Positions 25,201 through 34,144 are shown, numbered from the stretch's first letter. The stretch is DNA of 64,000 nucleotides from Vanessa cardui (GCF_905220365.1 NC_061136.1:14301702-14365701), one strand, 5' to 3'. Notes: generated by a model not told the origin, from the sequence alone. Made by a program: numbers and translations.

Positions 25201-28200
25201 TATGTTTTGTTCCCATTGCATAGTATTTTTAAATGCTGAGGTTATTTGTGGGCGTGCATCTTTTAAACATCCTGCACTTTCATAGCTAAAGTTATACGTT
25301 GAGTTCTTGATATCATTATTGTAAGCCTTCAGTGATTCAATAGAAGTACTTATTTTTGTGTATGCTAAAGAGTTCCCAGATAAATTTCCCTCGTCATAAG
25401 CACTTTGATTCAGTTTCTTATTATTTTTTATCGAAGTTTGATAGGTATTTCCTTCTTTTGAATATACAACCTCAGTATGGACTGTATCCTTGTTGTCAGT
25501 ATCGTTTAACATGTTGGCCTTGAATGCTTTAGATGTTGGTCTCATTTTCGTATGTGGTAATAAGATATTCGCTGAATTTCCTTTGTCATTGGCACTTTGT
25601 TTCTTTTTGTGCGTAGTCCTAATTTTCGTACGCTTTATTGTATTTCTTTTGTCACTGGTGTTTTGTTTCAATGGTGTGATATATAATAAAGATGAAGTTG
25701 AAAGGGAGTATTGGTCTTCTGATTTTACGCGAATAATAAGAGTATTATTTAATTTGTGTTTAAAATTCTCAATATCAGCATTGTGTGACACGTTAGCTTC
25801 TACAGGTGTGAAAGATATGAACGTTTTTCTCATAGTCGTTAATGATGACGGTATTTTAGTTTTTATTCTCCTATCGTATATTTTATCTCTATTATATTTA
25901 TTATTCAATATAATTTTGTCAGTTATTTCATGATGGTTGAAAGTTTGGGATTTTACGTTATGTAATGTTGTTTTTAAATTGAAATGATTCTTTGTCTTTA
26001 AAGTAATAGGCAAAGCTTTAGTTACTTGACTCTTTGGAAATAAATTTTTATTGTTCGTTGGAACGATGTTGCTTTTTGATGGTGCCTTATTAAGCTCGGT
26101 GTTTTTTGTGTCTTGATATGAGTTTAATGTTATAGACTTTGTCGAACGAAGTACATGGAAATTGTTTTTACTAATCCTATGCTTTGTTGTTGTTGAACTA
26201 TTTAGTTTCTCAAAGTTGTTGTTGTTATTTGTATCAATATCGTAATCAAGTTTTGTTGTCTTTTTTGCATAACTGATATTTATTCTGGATACATTTTTTA
26301 TTGTATTATTTATAGATATTAACGATTTTTTAATCTTAATTGTATCGTTTTCTTGGTTTTTAATTTTATTTCTATTTCCATGTATTGTCGTAAATGTCAA
26401 TGGAATTTTTGATGTATTTTCTTTAACACTTGCTTCCAATTGCTTATTATTTTCAAAATATACTGTCAGAAATGGGTTTTCTGCTTCGGAATATAAATCG
26501 CTTTTATTGCTGAATTTATATATAGCTTTTATCATATCAGTATCGTTTAAAGTATCAACCTTGGCTGTTATAGCCGGAGCACCCATTTTCGTATATGATA
26601 ATGGGATATTCCTTGTACTTTCTTTATCATTGGCACTTTGTTTCAATGGCGTAGTATATTTTATACGCGAAGTTTGAAATGGGTATGTTTCTTTAGAATA
26701 TAGAGTACTTTTACTGTTCAATTTATGAGTAAAATTCTTTATATCGATATTGTCTGAAGTTATCGTATTCAACGAAGGTCTTTTAGTCGTTACACCGGCG
26801 TAAAATTTGTTTGTATTTATAAAAATACTCTCAGTTTTTTCTTGAAGATTTAGAAAATTTACGTTGTTTAAAGTTGTTTCAACGTTTTTTACAGCCGCAG
26901 ATTTGTTTTGATATAATTTATCCTTTTGTGTTATGAAACTGTTTATTTTCTTTCTTTCTATATTGTTCTTATCCTGTACATTCTCATATTTAATGTTTTC
27001 TGCATTATTATTATTTAGATTATATTCATCTTTCATTGAAATATTTGTTAATGTCGACGATTTTGTCATTTTAGTCGTGGTTTTTATTTTGACTTGGTTT
27101 TTATTTATACTAATATTTGGATAATATGTATCCGTATATGTCGAAGGTATATTCACCAGCTTATATTTATGCTTTACAGGCATTTCCTGTTTAAAATTAT
27201 TCCTTCCTTGTATTATATATTTTCCAATTTCCGAGTTTCCTGACTTAGTTTCGTTTAAAGGAGATTTGTCATTTATGTTACCTATTTGTTTAATTTTTGA
27301 TTCCATCTTTTTTTCAGAGGTTGATTCAATAAACTTTGTTAACATTAAATATTTTTTATTTATCTTAGGTTGTATAGTTGTTATTGGATATGATAATGAA
27401 TAGATCGCACGAGGATTTGATGACGTTGGATGCAATGAATGATGTATAGTTTTATTTGATGGAAGTTTTACTGTATGAGAATGAGTAGTATTACTATGAG
27501 AATTGTCTTCATCCTTGTTCGAATATTCATTAAATTCAGTCACTGATTTTAGGGTATTTAACATATGATTTGCATTCTTGAAGTTTCTGTCTATTTCACT
27601 CCTCATTGGTACTGAAACTTGCGTTGGCGTAACTGGACTATATTGAACTGAAGAATCTTTATCATATTTGTCAATATTATTTATTTTAATATGATTTCGT
27701 AATATTTTATTGGATTGATGGATATTATTAAAATAAACACTTTTTGGAGTTGTTATGTTATCGTTACTGTTATTCTCATGTATGATAACAGATTTAATAT
27801 TTAAATTTCGCCGTCGATTATTCGAATTCAAATTTTTAAAATTAGGAGTTATTTCAGTGACTACAAATTGAGACAAATTGTCGCTACTTTTCTTTCCACT
27901 TTGAATGACTTTAGTACCATTGTTAAACGCTGTTAAATAATTGTTTTGGTTCCGATCTGAAATGACCAAGATTCCCGACGTAGATAAGGAGACGTTGGCA
28001 TTTACATTTCTAACGTTAATAGAAAATGGGTCGCTCGTGACATTTGATATAGCAGAGGAATCTTTAACTTTATACATTTGTGTCGGTGATATAATGATTT
28101 GTTCACTCTTGTCCTTCTGCACATTTTGAATTACTTCTAAGTAACTACAATTAGTAACCTTTATTTCATGTATATTGGTGTGAGCTAGCGGAATCGAACT

Positions 28201-31200
28201 TGGATTTGTTTTACGTTTTTGTTTAAATATTTCTTTAGATTCATTATGATTCAAAATGAAGCTATTAGTTTTTAGTGCAGGTAGGTGCTCTATAGTTGAT
28301 GTGTGTAAATGCCCGGGATAAATAGTTGTCGACTTTGGTGCATTAATCTGGGAATGGATTCCTTTGAACTTAAGCCTACTTGTATATGAGGAAACAGTAG
28401 AAGAATTTGTGCCATAATTAGTATCGTTCGACTTATTTATTAATATTATTGATTCCTTCCCATTCTGTGGCTTTGTTGAATATTTGTCAATTTGAAATTT
28501 TAATGATGATAAACCATTTTGTTTAATAGGTATCAAACAGTTTGTATCCCTAATTTTAGATTCTTTCTTTCTGTTGTCGGGTGGGAAATTTGTGGTATTA
28601 TTTATGTATATTTTAGTAAAATTAGTTTTAGTAACATTTTCGATCCTTGTATGAATTCTTGGATTATTAATTGTTGTCTCCAGTATTACAAATGACGATT
28701 CAGTCGTAAGTGAAGCTTGATTTAAATTCGTGGCAGATACATTTTTCTCCTTATTTCCTTTAATTTCCGATTTATTTCGAAGTACTCTAGTTTTATATGC
28801 CTCATGATTTCTTTGAGTTGTGTCAGCATTTTTATCTGATAAAATTTGCATTGTGCTGGTAAATTCATTTTCATTCTGATTCTGTGAATTTTTAAAAGCT
28901 TGTAATCTTTCATTTATTTCAAAATTTCCAGGTTTGTTAATAACTACTGGTGATAATGTAAATGTTTCATAGTCAGTGTTGAGACCTGATGATAATTTTG
29001 TAATTTCATCGCTTAAAACTATATTTTTAGGTATAATTACTGGTGTGATGTAGTCTTCAGCTGGTAATACATTATTTAAATCTTCATCCAGTAACACAAC
29101 ATTCGTATTGACTTCCTTAGTAGCAGTTTTATAATTAACTCTTCTATTAGAACCTGTTATACTTTTATTATTGCTAGTAGTAGTATCGTAGGTTCTCAAT
29201 TTTTTTATTTCTTTTTTATATATAAAGTTATTTCTAGAGTTCGAGTTATTTTTATTTTGTATAATATTGGATGGTATTGTGGTGTTCAAATAATTTGGCT
29301 TAGTAACTTGGGTTATTGAAGGTGTTTTTATTGTTTCTAGAAATTTAGTACTAAATTTATTGGATTCATTTTGACTCAAAGATGTAGTTGTAGATATATA
29401 TTTTTCTTTTTTAATTTCATTATAAAAATTAATGGCACTTTCTGTCATACTTGGTTTTTCAAAAGCATTTTCAGACGATCCGATAACGTATGGAGTTGTT
29501 TGTATTACACTTGTTACTATTTTCACTGGTTTGTTGGGTTTATTAGATTTTTTTTGCATAAGTTTCGTCGTCATCAAATAGTGAGTATTTTTAAAAGACT
29601 TACTTCGATTTTCTGTCGATTTTTTAGATAAATTCGTGTTCGAATGCAATGGATCTAAAAGTTTCTCATTTCGCTGTTCATAATTTTCTAAAACTTTTGG
29701 TGTTTCAAGACCATTGTAGGAAATTTCAGTCAAAACAACCACGCTATTATGTAACGGGCTTTCTTTCGGATTCTTTTTAATTTTCGTATTATTAAAATTT
29801 CGTAAAGTATATTCCAGAGGGTTATTAATTGTCGTTAAATTTTGTAAATTACTTTTGACGTTTTCTTTTTTAATTATATTTTTAGTGAGTGGTAAAACTG
29901 TTCCGAAAGTTGGTAAATTATAATTAAATATTTCACTTGGTTTTGTTAATATTTCTAAATAAGGGACAGTATTTTGTTTTGCTTCTGTGTTCATATTTTT
30001 AGTTGCATCTGCTGTTGTAATCATCGTATTTTCTTTATCTGCAAAGACTATAGTGCTCTTTTTCTCTTTCTCAATAGTTTTAAGTGTTTCAATTGCAGTA
30101 TTATTAGTAGTGCATATTTGTGTAATGTTTTTACGTTCATCTGTGTTTTTGTTTATAGGTAAATTAATTTTTAAACTTGTTCTGGTAGATGCTAATTTGT
30201 CTTGATAAACATTTGTATGTTTCATGTGAATAGTAGATGGTTTTTTATGTGGCGATTGAACGACCTTACTAAAATTATCCTGCGTTATTACATGATATAC
30301 TTCGTTGTAAGGTTGTGTAAAATTTAAAGGCTCAAATAAATCATTAGCAATTGTTTTGTTTTTGGTCGTGTGAATCAATGAAGACCTTTCCGCTCTATCT
30401 TGGACAGAATGACTATTATTGATGTTATTTTTTTCAAGATGTGACTTCCTTTTTCTCGAACTCATATTTTCATAAATATCGGTATATCTCATGTAATTAT
30501 CAATTTTCTCATTATTGTTACTGTTCATATTCATAACGTTTGAATATAAAACAAATTTGGATGAGTTCGAATAGAGTTTATTAGAATAATTGCTTTTTCT
30601 AGAATTTGTATTATTTCCATGATAGCTATTATCTCTTTCTATGAACTCACGTTTGACTTCGACTGGATTTATTGTTACAATTTCATCGTGGAATAGAGGA
30701 GTTGTAAAATAATTTTTGTTAGTCGTTATTGTGAACGTATTTTTATTGCCCTCGATTTTAATATATGGAAAAGGATCAATTACTCCATCCCTCTGCATCT
30801 TTGATTCAAAAAGACCGATTACATTAGTCGTACTTTTTAATAATGTTTTTGGCGCAGGCGTAGAATGTTTGAGCGGAGCAATAGTTTTGTCATCTTTAGC
30901 AATATTTATTATTGTAGAAAATAAGTTTGCATATTTTTTAGTTACGAATGTCAACTTTACTGAGTGCGTTGTTGTTTGTGACTTATTTACAACATTTGAA
31001 TTTTCTTTTTCAGCTTCCATTGCTGTGTTATTTCTTTGTATAGAATCATTCTTAATTATTGGCCCTACATTTGCAGAAGTAGGTAATACAGATGATGTCG
31101 TTTTGTTAAGCATTAAACTAAAATTTAATATTGGTTTTTTGATTTCCAATTGGTATTTTGACTGCAAACTTATATTACTGGCATTAATTAAATTAGTTGA

Positions 31201-34144
31201 ATTATTCAATGGGTCAACCTGTTCAATGGAAAAATTTGTAGAGTCATTTTTGTCACTTTTTGCAATAATTATTGGTGTAGAGAATAAGCTTTCATATTTT
31301 TTTGTTACTTTCGACATATTAACAACATCAAATGGTGTTTCTGTTGATTTACTTACCGCTTTTGAATACTTTTTATCAGATTTTAGTATGCTGTCAATTT
31401 GTTCTTTGTAATTATTATTTTTTATTTCCAAGAGTATATTTGTAGATGGTAATAAAGACTTTGTCGTTGTAGCATGAATTGGATGAGCTTCTATAATAGG
31501 CTGTTTGATTGGAATTTGATTTATTGGTTCAAAATGTTTCCTCGTATTGTTATTAAAACTTACTTCGGATTTTTCTGTTGTATAAATGCATTCTATATCA
31601 CAGTTATTTGTGTAGTTTAAATCATCAATATTATCAGTGGTTGCAGTATCATTGATATTAACCTTTTTCTTAAATTCTTCGACTAATACTTTAATATTAG
31701 AAATAATATCTCTGTAACTTACCACATCTTCTTGTTCACTTTTACTCGTAACAGAATGCTCGTCAATTTGTCCACTTAAAATTTGTTTTTGACAAGTAAT
31801 TAATGCTGAGTCATTATGACAGCATTTAGAAAAAAAGTCAGCATGGTGTTGATCCGGCAGAACATCTATATACATTTTTACAGTCCCTTTTACAGATAAT
31901 AGCTTATAAAGATGAATTAAGTTTTCTTTTTGGCTTTCTATAAGGAAGAGATATATAGAGTACAGGTGACATTTTTCAACTTTATCTAATTTAAGTATTT
32001 CATCATTCTTCTGAAGGCTACTCTTATTAATTATATCAATGTCTATTGCAGTGTGGGAATGAAGCGTTTCATTTATTAAATATTCATTTAGTGTTTTTGT
32101 TTTTTTAAATCCAAACTTTTCGTTGTCAGGATATAAAGTAACGATAATTATAACACTGCTCTCCTGGTTATTATCAAACGCTAATTTGTTTCTATACAAA
32201 TTATGCCTGTGGATATTATATGTGTGATAATCTTGAGTACTTATAAGAGACTGGAATAGAAGTGTGAAATATTTCTTCGTATGTTTTTGTGCAGTATCTC
32301 TATCAAATTGTTTTCGATGTGTGACGTCACTATCATTATGTTGCCTTTTTACATTTTCTTCTAATTCTTGTCTTAAATTTATACAAGTTTTATTGTAAAT
32401 CTTTTTATATAGATTAGTTTTATTACCTCGATCGTCTTCATCATCCGTATGTAATGAGTTATTCTCAATAAGAAACATATATTTTTGTTTTTTTCTTAAT
32501 ACTTGTTGCATACACACGCAGACACTGTCTATTAACTTTAACGTTACTTCAAACAACTTTCTATCACTTGTCGCGACGTCTAGCGACTGTAATATTTTTA
32601 ATAACAATGGATTATCGTTATTTGCTCTCACATTAACCGAACCATTATTTTCAGAAACTTGGATTAGAAGATATAACAGAACGTACAATGTCTTAATTTC
32701 TAAGTTCATTGCAAAGGCTTTACGAACACAAATTGTAGCTCCATGTTTGTTTGGTTTTTCGAGTACAATTGAGAAACAATGTCGGTTTTCCATTAAGATT
32801 GTTATTTGTTATGAAATTCGAAGAACAATTCCGATTAGATATATCGACAGATTGTCGCTTTAGAAACTTCTATTGCTTTAGACATAAAACGTTAATGAAG
32901 AATATTATTCATTTTATTTTTTTTTCTTATTAATCGTTATAGAATTATTTAAAAAATATATTTTAGTTTCGAAATTGCCTTTTTCATAATATGTAAATAA
33001 AATCAATTTAAACAACTTCTTCTTTACTATTTATTATATATTAATATAAATAAAAAATATCTAACAAATTCAAGTGCAATTAGTTTATTATTTACCCAAT
33101 TAATCATCTCTTTTTGGCGCTCGACGAGGACATTTTGCATCCTCGGTCCCAGATCCTCTGAGAACTTCTTTACGATCTCCTGGGTCTTCTCCATCTGCTG
33201 CTGGCTCACAATCACCGACGCAAAGTCCAGATAGGAGTCGAGCGTGGCCTGCAGCTCCGGCACAGGGAGCTTGGCAACCTGGGCATACTGGCAACAACAT
33301 TTATTTTATTATATTATGAAAAAGTATTCGATCTAGAAAGTTATTAATGAAGAAATTAACACAAAGTTATAATAAGTGGTGAACAATCAAAATAATAAGA
33401 ACTTGAAAAGTAACGAAGAATTGAAAGTTAGAAACAACGAAAGAGGCAATTATCTTTGTGTTTGTTAAGAAAATAATAAACGAACATTTTAAACCTTAGG
33501 CAGCCAATAAGTTGTATGAGTTTGAATATTCTCCTTGGAAATGAAACAATTTGCTACTGCTGGACTAAAAGTTTCTTTCAGTTTATAAATTTTAGGAGCA
33601 GATTCTACCACGCATCTGCAGTTCAGTATACACGTGGCAGATGGTCATCCTGCACATAGTAGTTTTCTCAAAAACAAATTAACTACATTATAGTTTATTA
33701 GCACTTGCTTTGGGTTTGAACCCAAAATCTTTAATTAAGCTTCACTGGATTCAGCGTCCTAGTTGCAGGTCTAGTTATTGACTCAATGTATCATTGCAAT
33801 GCTCCGATGCCGTAAATTATTGCACATGGACTTACTCATGGTTGTGACTTCCAAGTTTCGTCTTTTTTTAAATTAAGCCTAGCTAATTGATATGTTAGTA
33901 AATTAAAGAAGAAAATTAGCATAGGTGGTGTGCGCAACTGATCTCGTTATTTGGCGGCATCCTCCAAAGAACTTGGGTGCCGTTTATTTTTTAGTGCGTA
34001 TTTTGTTGCAATAGGCGGTATGGAGTCCCAAATATCCCCCCACTATCCACCCCCAAGCACGTACCTGGATTTCCTCGTCGTCGGTGCCGTAGACCTGGGT
34101 GCTGAGCCATTTCTTTGGCAGTGACAGCAGCGACTCGCCCCATC
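13226..34144 (-). CDS. ChAT: choline O-acetyltransferase, 11 exons (638 residues seen), N-terminal exon not identified
   Basis: ChAT transfers acetyl from acetyl-CoA to choline in cholinergic nerve terminals. Coding exons in transcript order are 34144-34065, 33287-33096, 20088-19916, 19312-19126, 17392-17215, 16476-16298, 15911-15691, 15047-14925, 14327-14162, 13718-13518 and 13441-13226 (stop TAA). All have AG/GT borders, and phases match at every join. Family landmarks are, in order, GWGESLLSLPKKWLS; LPVPELQATLDSYL; INSNPGMVFPRRQF; GQPLCMEQFYRLLG; VGLLTSMNRDQWAKAREQL; the catalytic-histidine motif AMHGGG followed by NRWFDKTVQ; GMCYEHSPAEGVAV; SPDVYIQLALQYTYYK; TYESASLRRFHHGRVDNIRS; NILGRGIDNHLLGLREAA; and STSQVATTTDNTFMGYG. 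The STS and RVDNIRS motifs favour ChAT over carnitine acetyltransferase. The first exon listed starts in mid-codon (needs one upstream base), so a 5' exon exists further right. The intron 20089-33095 is 13 kb and holds the giant ORF. Confidence 0.96.
15439..15670 (+). mobile_element. tRNA-derived SINE, family B, copy 1
   Basis: The A box is TGGTCGAGTGG and the B box GGTTCGATTCC. They are followed by the family body GTCGATGTAGATTACCATTA, TATGTTGTCTTGGGTCTGG and CGTCGTTACTTCTGATTTCC. It shares near-identical sequence with 36453-36684 (+) and 59125-59368 (-). It lies in the ChAT intron 15048-15690. Confidence 0.82.
16040..16170. mobile_element. retrotransposon 3'-end fragment, family D copy 2
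   Basis: An A-rich stretch leads to GTACAATAGGCGGCCTTATC and GTGATCTCTTCCAGGCAACC, matching 4600-4745. It lies in the ChAT intron 15912-16297. Confidence 0.45.
16524..17124. mobile_element. DNA-transposon MITE with about 36-bp terminal inverted repeats
   Basis: The left end is TACAGGGTTATTGGTAATTC, then GACGTATATCCTTTAA. The right end (17089-17124) is its reverse complement apart from one base (AATTC against AATTT), and the element is flanked by A/T-rich TATA-like bases. The interior is AT-rich and non-coding. It fills most of the 738-bp ChAT intron 16477-17214. Confidence 0.8.
17517..17571. other. near-perfect 26-bp inverted repeat with 3-base spacer
   Basis: The left arm starts GATCTGATTGTCTAGTTATT. 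The right arm ends AACTTGACAATCAGATC. There is one mismatch over 26 pairs and the spacer is TTC. It is in the ChAT intron 17393-19125. It could be a cruciform, a small transposon end pair or a chance palindrome. The very short loop argues against a microRNA precursor. Confidence 0.7.
17842..18050. mobile_element. Helitron-like repeat fragment, family H
   Basis: It begins with GGGCCCGCGACTTCGCGTGC and shares GTGAAAGTTCCGTCGAAATC, AGACAGATAGACTGACAAAA and TATATATACCGTGTAAG with 7757-7920. Class inferred from the GCGACTTCGC end. Confidence 0.45.
18475..18620. mobile_element. repeat fragment beginning ACTAGCGATCCACCCC
   Basis: ACTAGCGATCCACCCC followed by CATCCAAATCCGTTCAGTAG resembles the abundant lepidopteran elements ending in GGGTCGCTAGT. 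The copy at 56040-56270 ends that way in the opposite sense. Degenerate; in the ChAT intron 17393-19125. Confidence 0.4.
19372..19635 (+). mobile_element. dispersed repeat family C, near-complete copy
   Basis: The sequence runs from GGGCTTTGTGCAAGCCCGTC and GGTAGGTACCACCCACTC through the shared family C body to TGGGTGGTGGCCCATATGC and TCGTCCGTCAACCTATACC. Compare 61743-62042, inverted. It lies in the ChAT intron 19313-19915 and begins about 60 bases past that exon border. Confidence 0.72.
20147..20262 (-). mobile_element. degenerate SINE family A fragment
   Basis: GGCCTTCTCTTCTCTTGAAC and GCGTATTCCACCACGCAG correspond, inverted, to the central body of SINE family A. No head or tail is recognisable. 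Confidence 0.45.
20438..23145. mobile_element. 2.7-kb DNA transposon with 21-bp terminal inverted repeats
   Basis: The left end is GGCCCTGATTCTGTATGCCA (plus C). The right end is its exact reverse complement, ending at 23145. CTG precedes (20435-20437) and follows (23146-23148) the element, a possible 3-bp target duplication. The inner ends are GC-richer (ACGCGTCGCGAGCTCG near the right). The middle is very AT-rich and has no long ORF. One 57-codon open stretch at 21280-21453 may be a coding remnant. The GGCCC end and 3-bp duplication fit the PIF/Harbinger superfamily, which is inference. It lies in the ChAT intron, 130 bp from the end of the giant ORF. Confidence 0.72.
21280..21453 (+). pseudogene. 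possible transposon-encoded protein remnant, C-terminal exon-like
   Basis: After a stop at 21277-21279 the frame is open for 57 codons to TAA at 21451. It reads SKDLAVPAKLSL, then DELKKGRTTTEYL and QPYTCLGMKSTENV. It has no start codon. It is less AT-rich than its surroundings and lies in the middle of the inverted-repeat element, so it could be the last exon of a transposon protein. I do not recognise the family. Confidence 0.3.
23275..32793 (-). CDS. giant intronless ORF nested in the ChAT intron; unrecognised secreted-like protein, about 3144-3172 residues
   Basis: One frame runs from ATG at 32793 to TAA at 23275 without a stop, in DNA so AT-rich that chance stops should occur every few dozen codons at most. 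This is strong evidence of selection for coding. An in-frame TAA precedes the ATG at 32811-32809. I prefer the second Met (32709, residue 29), because it starts a signal-peptide-like segment MNLEIKTLYVLLYLLIQV. Residues 29 to about 400 carry most of the cysteines. The middle is Asn/Lys/Thr/Ser/Ile-rich with very many N-glycosylation sequons and a degenerate repeat around KQSANDK...IPLSYTKM (24700-26700). The last 200 or so residues are different: basic, Pro- and aromatic-rich, ending with a TRRKRR cluster and then TIYFLSPTVPYYRYF. There is no enzyme, transposase or viral motif. It lies wholly in the ChAT intron 20089-33095, on the same strand, 2 kb from the nearer exon border on neither side: 302 bases separate it from exon 33096-33287. 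Function unknown. It could be a secreted mucin-like or matrix protein. Confidence 0.82.
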   Translation of the reverse strand: MENRHCFSIVLEKPNKHGATICVRKAFAMNLEIKTLYVLLYLLIQVSENNGSVNVRANNDNPLLLKILQSLDVATSDRKLFEVTLKLIDSVCVCMQQVLRKKQKYMFLIENNSLHTDDEDDRGNKTNLYKKIYNKTCINLRQELEENVKRQHNDSDVTHRKQFDRDTAQKHTKKYFTLLFQSLISTQDYHTYNIHRHNLYRNKLAFDNNQESSVIIIVTLYPDNEKFGFKKTKTLNEYLINETLHSHTAIDIDIINKSSLQKNDEILKLDKVEKCHLYSIYLFLIESQKENLIHLYKLLSVKGTVKMYIDVLPDQHHADFFSKCCHNDSALITCQKQILSGQIDEHSVTSKSEQEDVVSYRDIISNIKVLVEEFKKKVNINDTATTDNIDDLNYTNNCDIECIYTTEKSEVSFNNNTRKHFEPINQIPIKQPIIEAHPIHATTTKSLLPSTNILLEIKNNNYKEQIDSILKSDKKYSKAVSKSTETPFDVVNMSKVTKKYESLFSTPIIIAKSDKNDSTNFSIEQVDPLNNSTNLINASNISLQSKYQLEIKKPILNFSLMLNKTTSSVLPTSANVGPIIKNDSIQRNNTAMEAEKENSNVVNKSQTTTHSVKLTFVTKKYANLFSTIINIAKDDKTIAPLKHSTPAPKTLLKSTTNVIGLFESKMQRDGVIDPFPYIKIEGNKNTFTITTNKNYFTTPLFHDEIVTINPVEVKREFIERDNSYHGNNTNSRKSNYSNKLYSNSSKFVLYSNVMNMNSNNNEKIDNYMRYTDIYENMSSRKRKSHLEKNNINNSHSVQDRAERSSLIHTTKNKTIANDLFEPLNFTQPYNEVYHVITQDNFSKVVQSPHKKPSTIHMKHTNVYQDKLASTRTSLKINLPINKNTDERKNITQICTTNNTAIETLKTIEKEKKSTIVFADKENTMITTADATKNMNTEAKQNTVPYLEILTKPSEIFNYNLPTFGTVLPLTKNIIKKENVKSNLQNLTTINNPLEYTLRNFNNTKIKKNPKESPLHNSVVVLTEISYNGLETPKVLENYEQRNEKLLDPLHSNTNLSKKSTENRSKSFKNTHYLMTTKLMQKKSNKPNKPVKIVTSVIQTTPYVIGSSENAFEKPSMTESAINFYNEIKKEKYISTTTSLSQNESNKFSTKFLETIKTPSITQVTKPNYLNTTIPSNIIQNKNNSNSRNNFIYKKEIKKLRTYDTTTSNNKSITGSNRRVNYKTATKEVNTNVVLLDEDLNNVLPAEDYITPVIIPKNIVLSDEITKLSSGLNTDYETFTLSPVVINKPGNFEINERLQAFKNSQNQNENEFTSTMQILSDKNADTTQRNHEAYKTRVLRNKSEIKGNKEKNVSATNLNQASLTTESSFVILETTINNPRIHTRIENVTKTNFTKIYINNTTNFPPDNRKKESKIRDTNCLIPIKQNGLSSLKFQIDKYSTKPQNGKESIILINKSNDTNYGTNSSTVSSYTSRLKFKGIHSQINAPKSTTIYPGHLHTSTIEHLPALKTNSFILNHNESKEIFKQKRKTNPSSIPLAHTNIHEIKVTNCSYLEVIQNVQKDKSEQIIISPTQMYKVKDSSAISNVTSDPFSINVRNVNANVSLSTSGILVISDRNQNNYLTAFNNGTKVIQSGKKSSDNLSQFVVTEITPNFKNLNSNNRRRNLNIKSVIIHENNSNDNITTPKSVYFNNIHQSNKILRNHIKINNIDKYDKDSSVQYSPVTPTQVSVPMRSEIDRNFKNANHMLNTLKSVTEFNEYSNKDEDNSHSNTTHSHTVKLPSNKTIHHSLHPTSSNPRAIYSLSYPITTIQPKINKKYLMLTKFIESTSEKKMESKIKQIGNINDKSPLNETKSGNSEIGKYIIQGRNNFKQEMPVKHKYKLVNIPSTYTDTYYPNISINKNQVKIKTTTKMTKSSTLTNISMKDEYNLNNNNAENIKYENVQDKNNIERKKINSFITQKDKLYQNKSAAVKNVETTLNNVNFLNLQEKTESIFINTNKFYAGVTTKRPSLNTITSDNIDIKNFTHKLNSKSTLYSKETYPFQTSRIKYTTPLKQSANDKESTRNIPLSYTKMGAPAITAKVDTLNDTDMIKAIYKFSNKSDLYSEAENPFLTVYFENNKQLEASVKENTSKIPLTFTTIHGNRNKIKNQENDTIKIKKSLISINNTIKNVSRINISYAKKTTKLDYDIDTNNNNNFEKLNSSTTTKHRISKNNFHVLRSTKSITLNSYQDTKNTELNKAPSKSNIVPTNNKNLFPKSQVTKALPITLKTKNHFNLKTTLHNVKSQTFNHHEITDKIILNNKYNRDKIYDRRIKTKIPSSLTTMRKTFISFTPVEANVSHNADIENFKHKLNNTLIIRVKSEDQYSLSTSSLLYITPLKQNTSDKRNTIKRTKIRTTHKKKQSANDKGNSANILLPHTKMRPTSKAFKANMLNDTDNKDTVHTEVVYSKEGNTYQTSIKNNKKLNQSAYDEGNLSGNSLAYTKISTSIESLKAYNNDIKNSTYNFSYESAGCLKDARPQITSAFKNTMQWEQNIIDKGNRTKIPITYTTMLVNMNENQNRAKKLDIKKSLTLTNIKVKDKHNISNNTTKALPSDNNIVKNKSNPVFYNSERYESNGTKTNRPSSYITNIRLKAFTANTLKVTDIKNVIHQFSNKSSVYSTTHPLPTSSFSHTKQLKESANSKENTAPIPLKYTSTKFKVIKANISNKMGIKTLKFDYSNKNTIRLEETAIQRKAFIHIIPSIRITISEKNKTKTKLSKFLLSKPIRRKINKNNIHNITMVTKTEQKTSRFNYDNNYYNNKINRTHISRERLRISDIFETLKTHVYRISTEKMRKKAKTIKYNTYKPTEEDPDFKIKPFTIVLSKLSPRIHRTTPPHTHHTQTTKSMKYTSTTKTNKMKIKTTRNPHTIISQTETKNARKTNSLERNLLDPFGKANRYHIVKTLNKRRKVIKRLRLTNKEKGIPTIVTNDFFSLRKNAHLLQKSPQRFLGDFLQRPVIAPPKEYVVHPKFKQIDAAMKSKEEHIRPKPLFLAYNTDFYREDYQTHHRSKALSLREKVNHIRDTLPVPPAVENEQPVIQRPTYLPLNTKPKLLRDRIYSIRNYIHNKDLVKSTQFPSKNYLVETTTDSLFKDPFYYFRRSGWYEEASTKEPITVKPTRRKRRTIYFLSPTVPYYRYF
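24700..26700 (-). repeat. degenerate repeated motif inside the giant ORF
   Basis: About seven diverged copies of a motif approximating KQ-S-A-x-D-K-x-N/S, then about five residues, then IPLxYTxM. They lie near 24720-24790, 25150-25215, 25345-25405, 25545-25605, 25620-25675, 26385-26450 and 26570-26650. Several are followed by a segment like NDTDIKN..HKFSNKSxLYS. Spacing is irregular. This points to old internal duplication followed by divergence. Confidence 0.6.
33551..33735 (-). mobile_element. degenerate SINE family A copy
   Basis: Inverted family A landmarks are present in order: CTGCTGGACTAAA, GATTCTACCACGCATCTGC, ACACGTGGCAGATG and the B-box remnant GGGTTTGAACCC. Heavily mutated. It lies in the ChAT intron 33288-34064. 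Confidence 0.45.

Noticed and set aside
30716..31411. 231-codon plus-strand ORF, and other plus-strand ORFs of 60-147 codons between 24083 and 31411
   Set aside because: They are antisense to the giant ORF. Its Asn/Lys-rich codons read as hydrophobic codons on the other strand, so long shadow frames are expected.
23275..32793. The giant ORF as a retrotransposon or viral polyprotein
   Set aside because: No polymerase, protease, integrase, capsid or helicase motif was seen, no long terminal repeats flank it, and a signal-peptide-like start fits a cellular secreted protein better.
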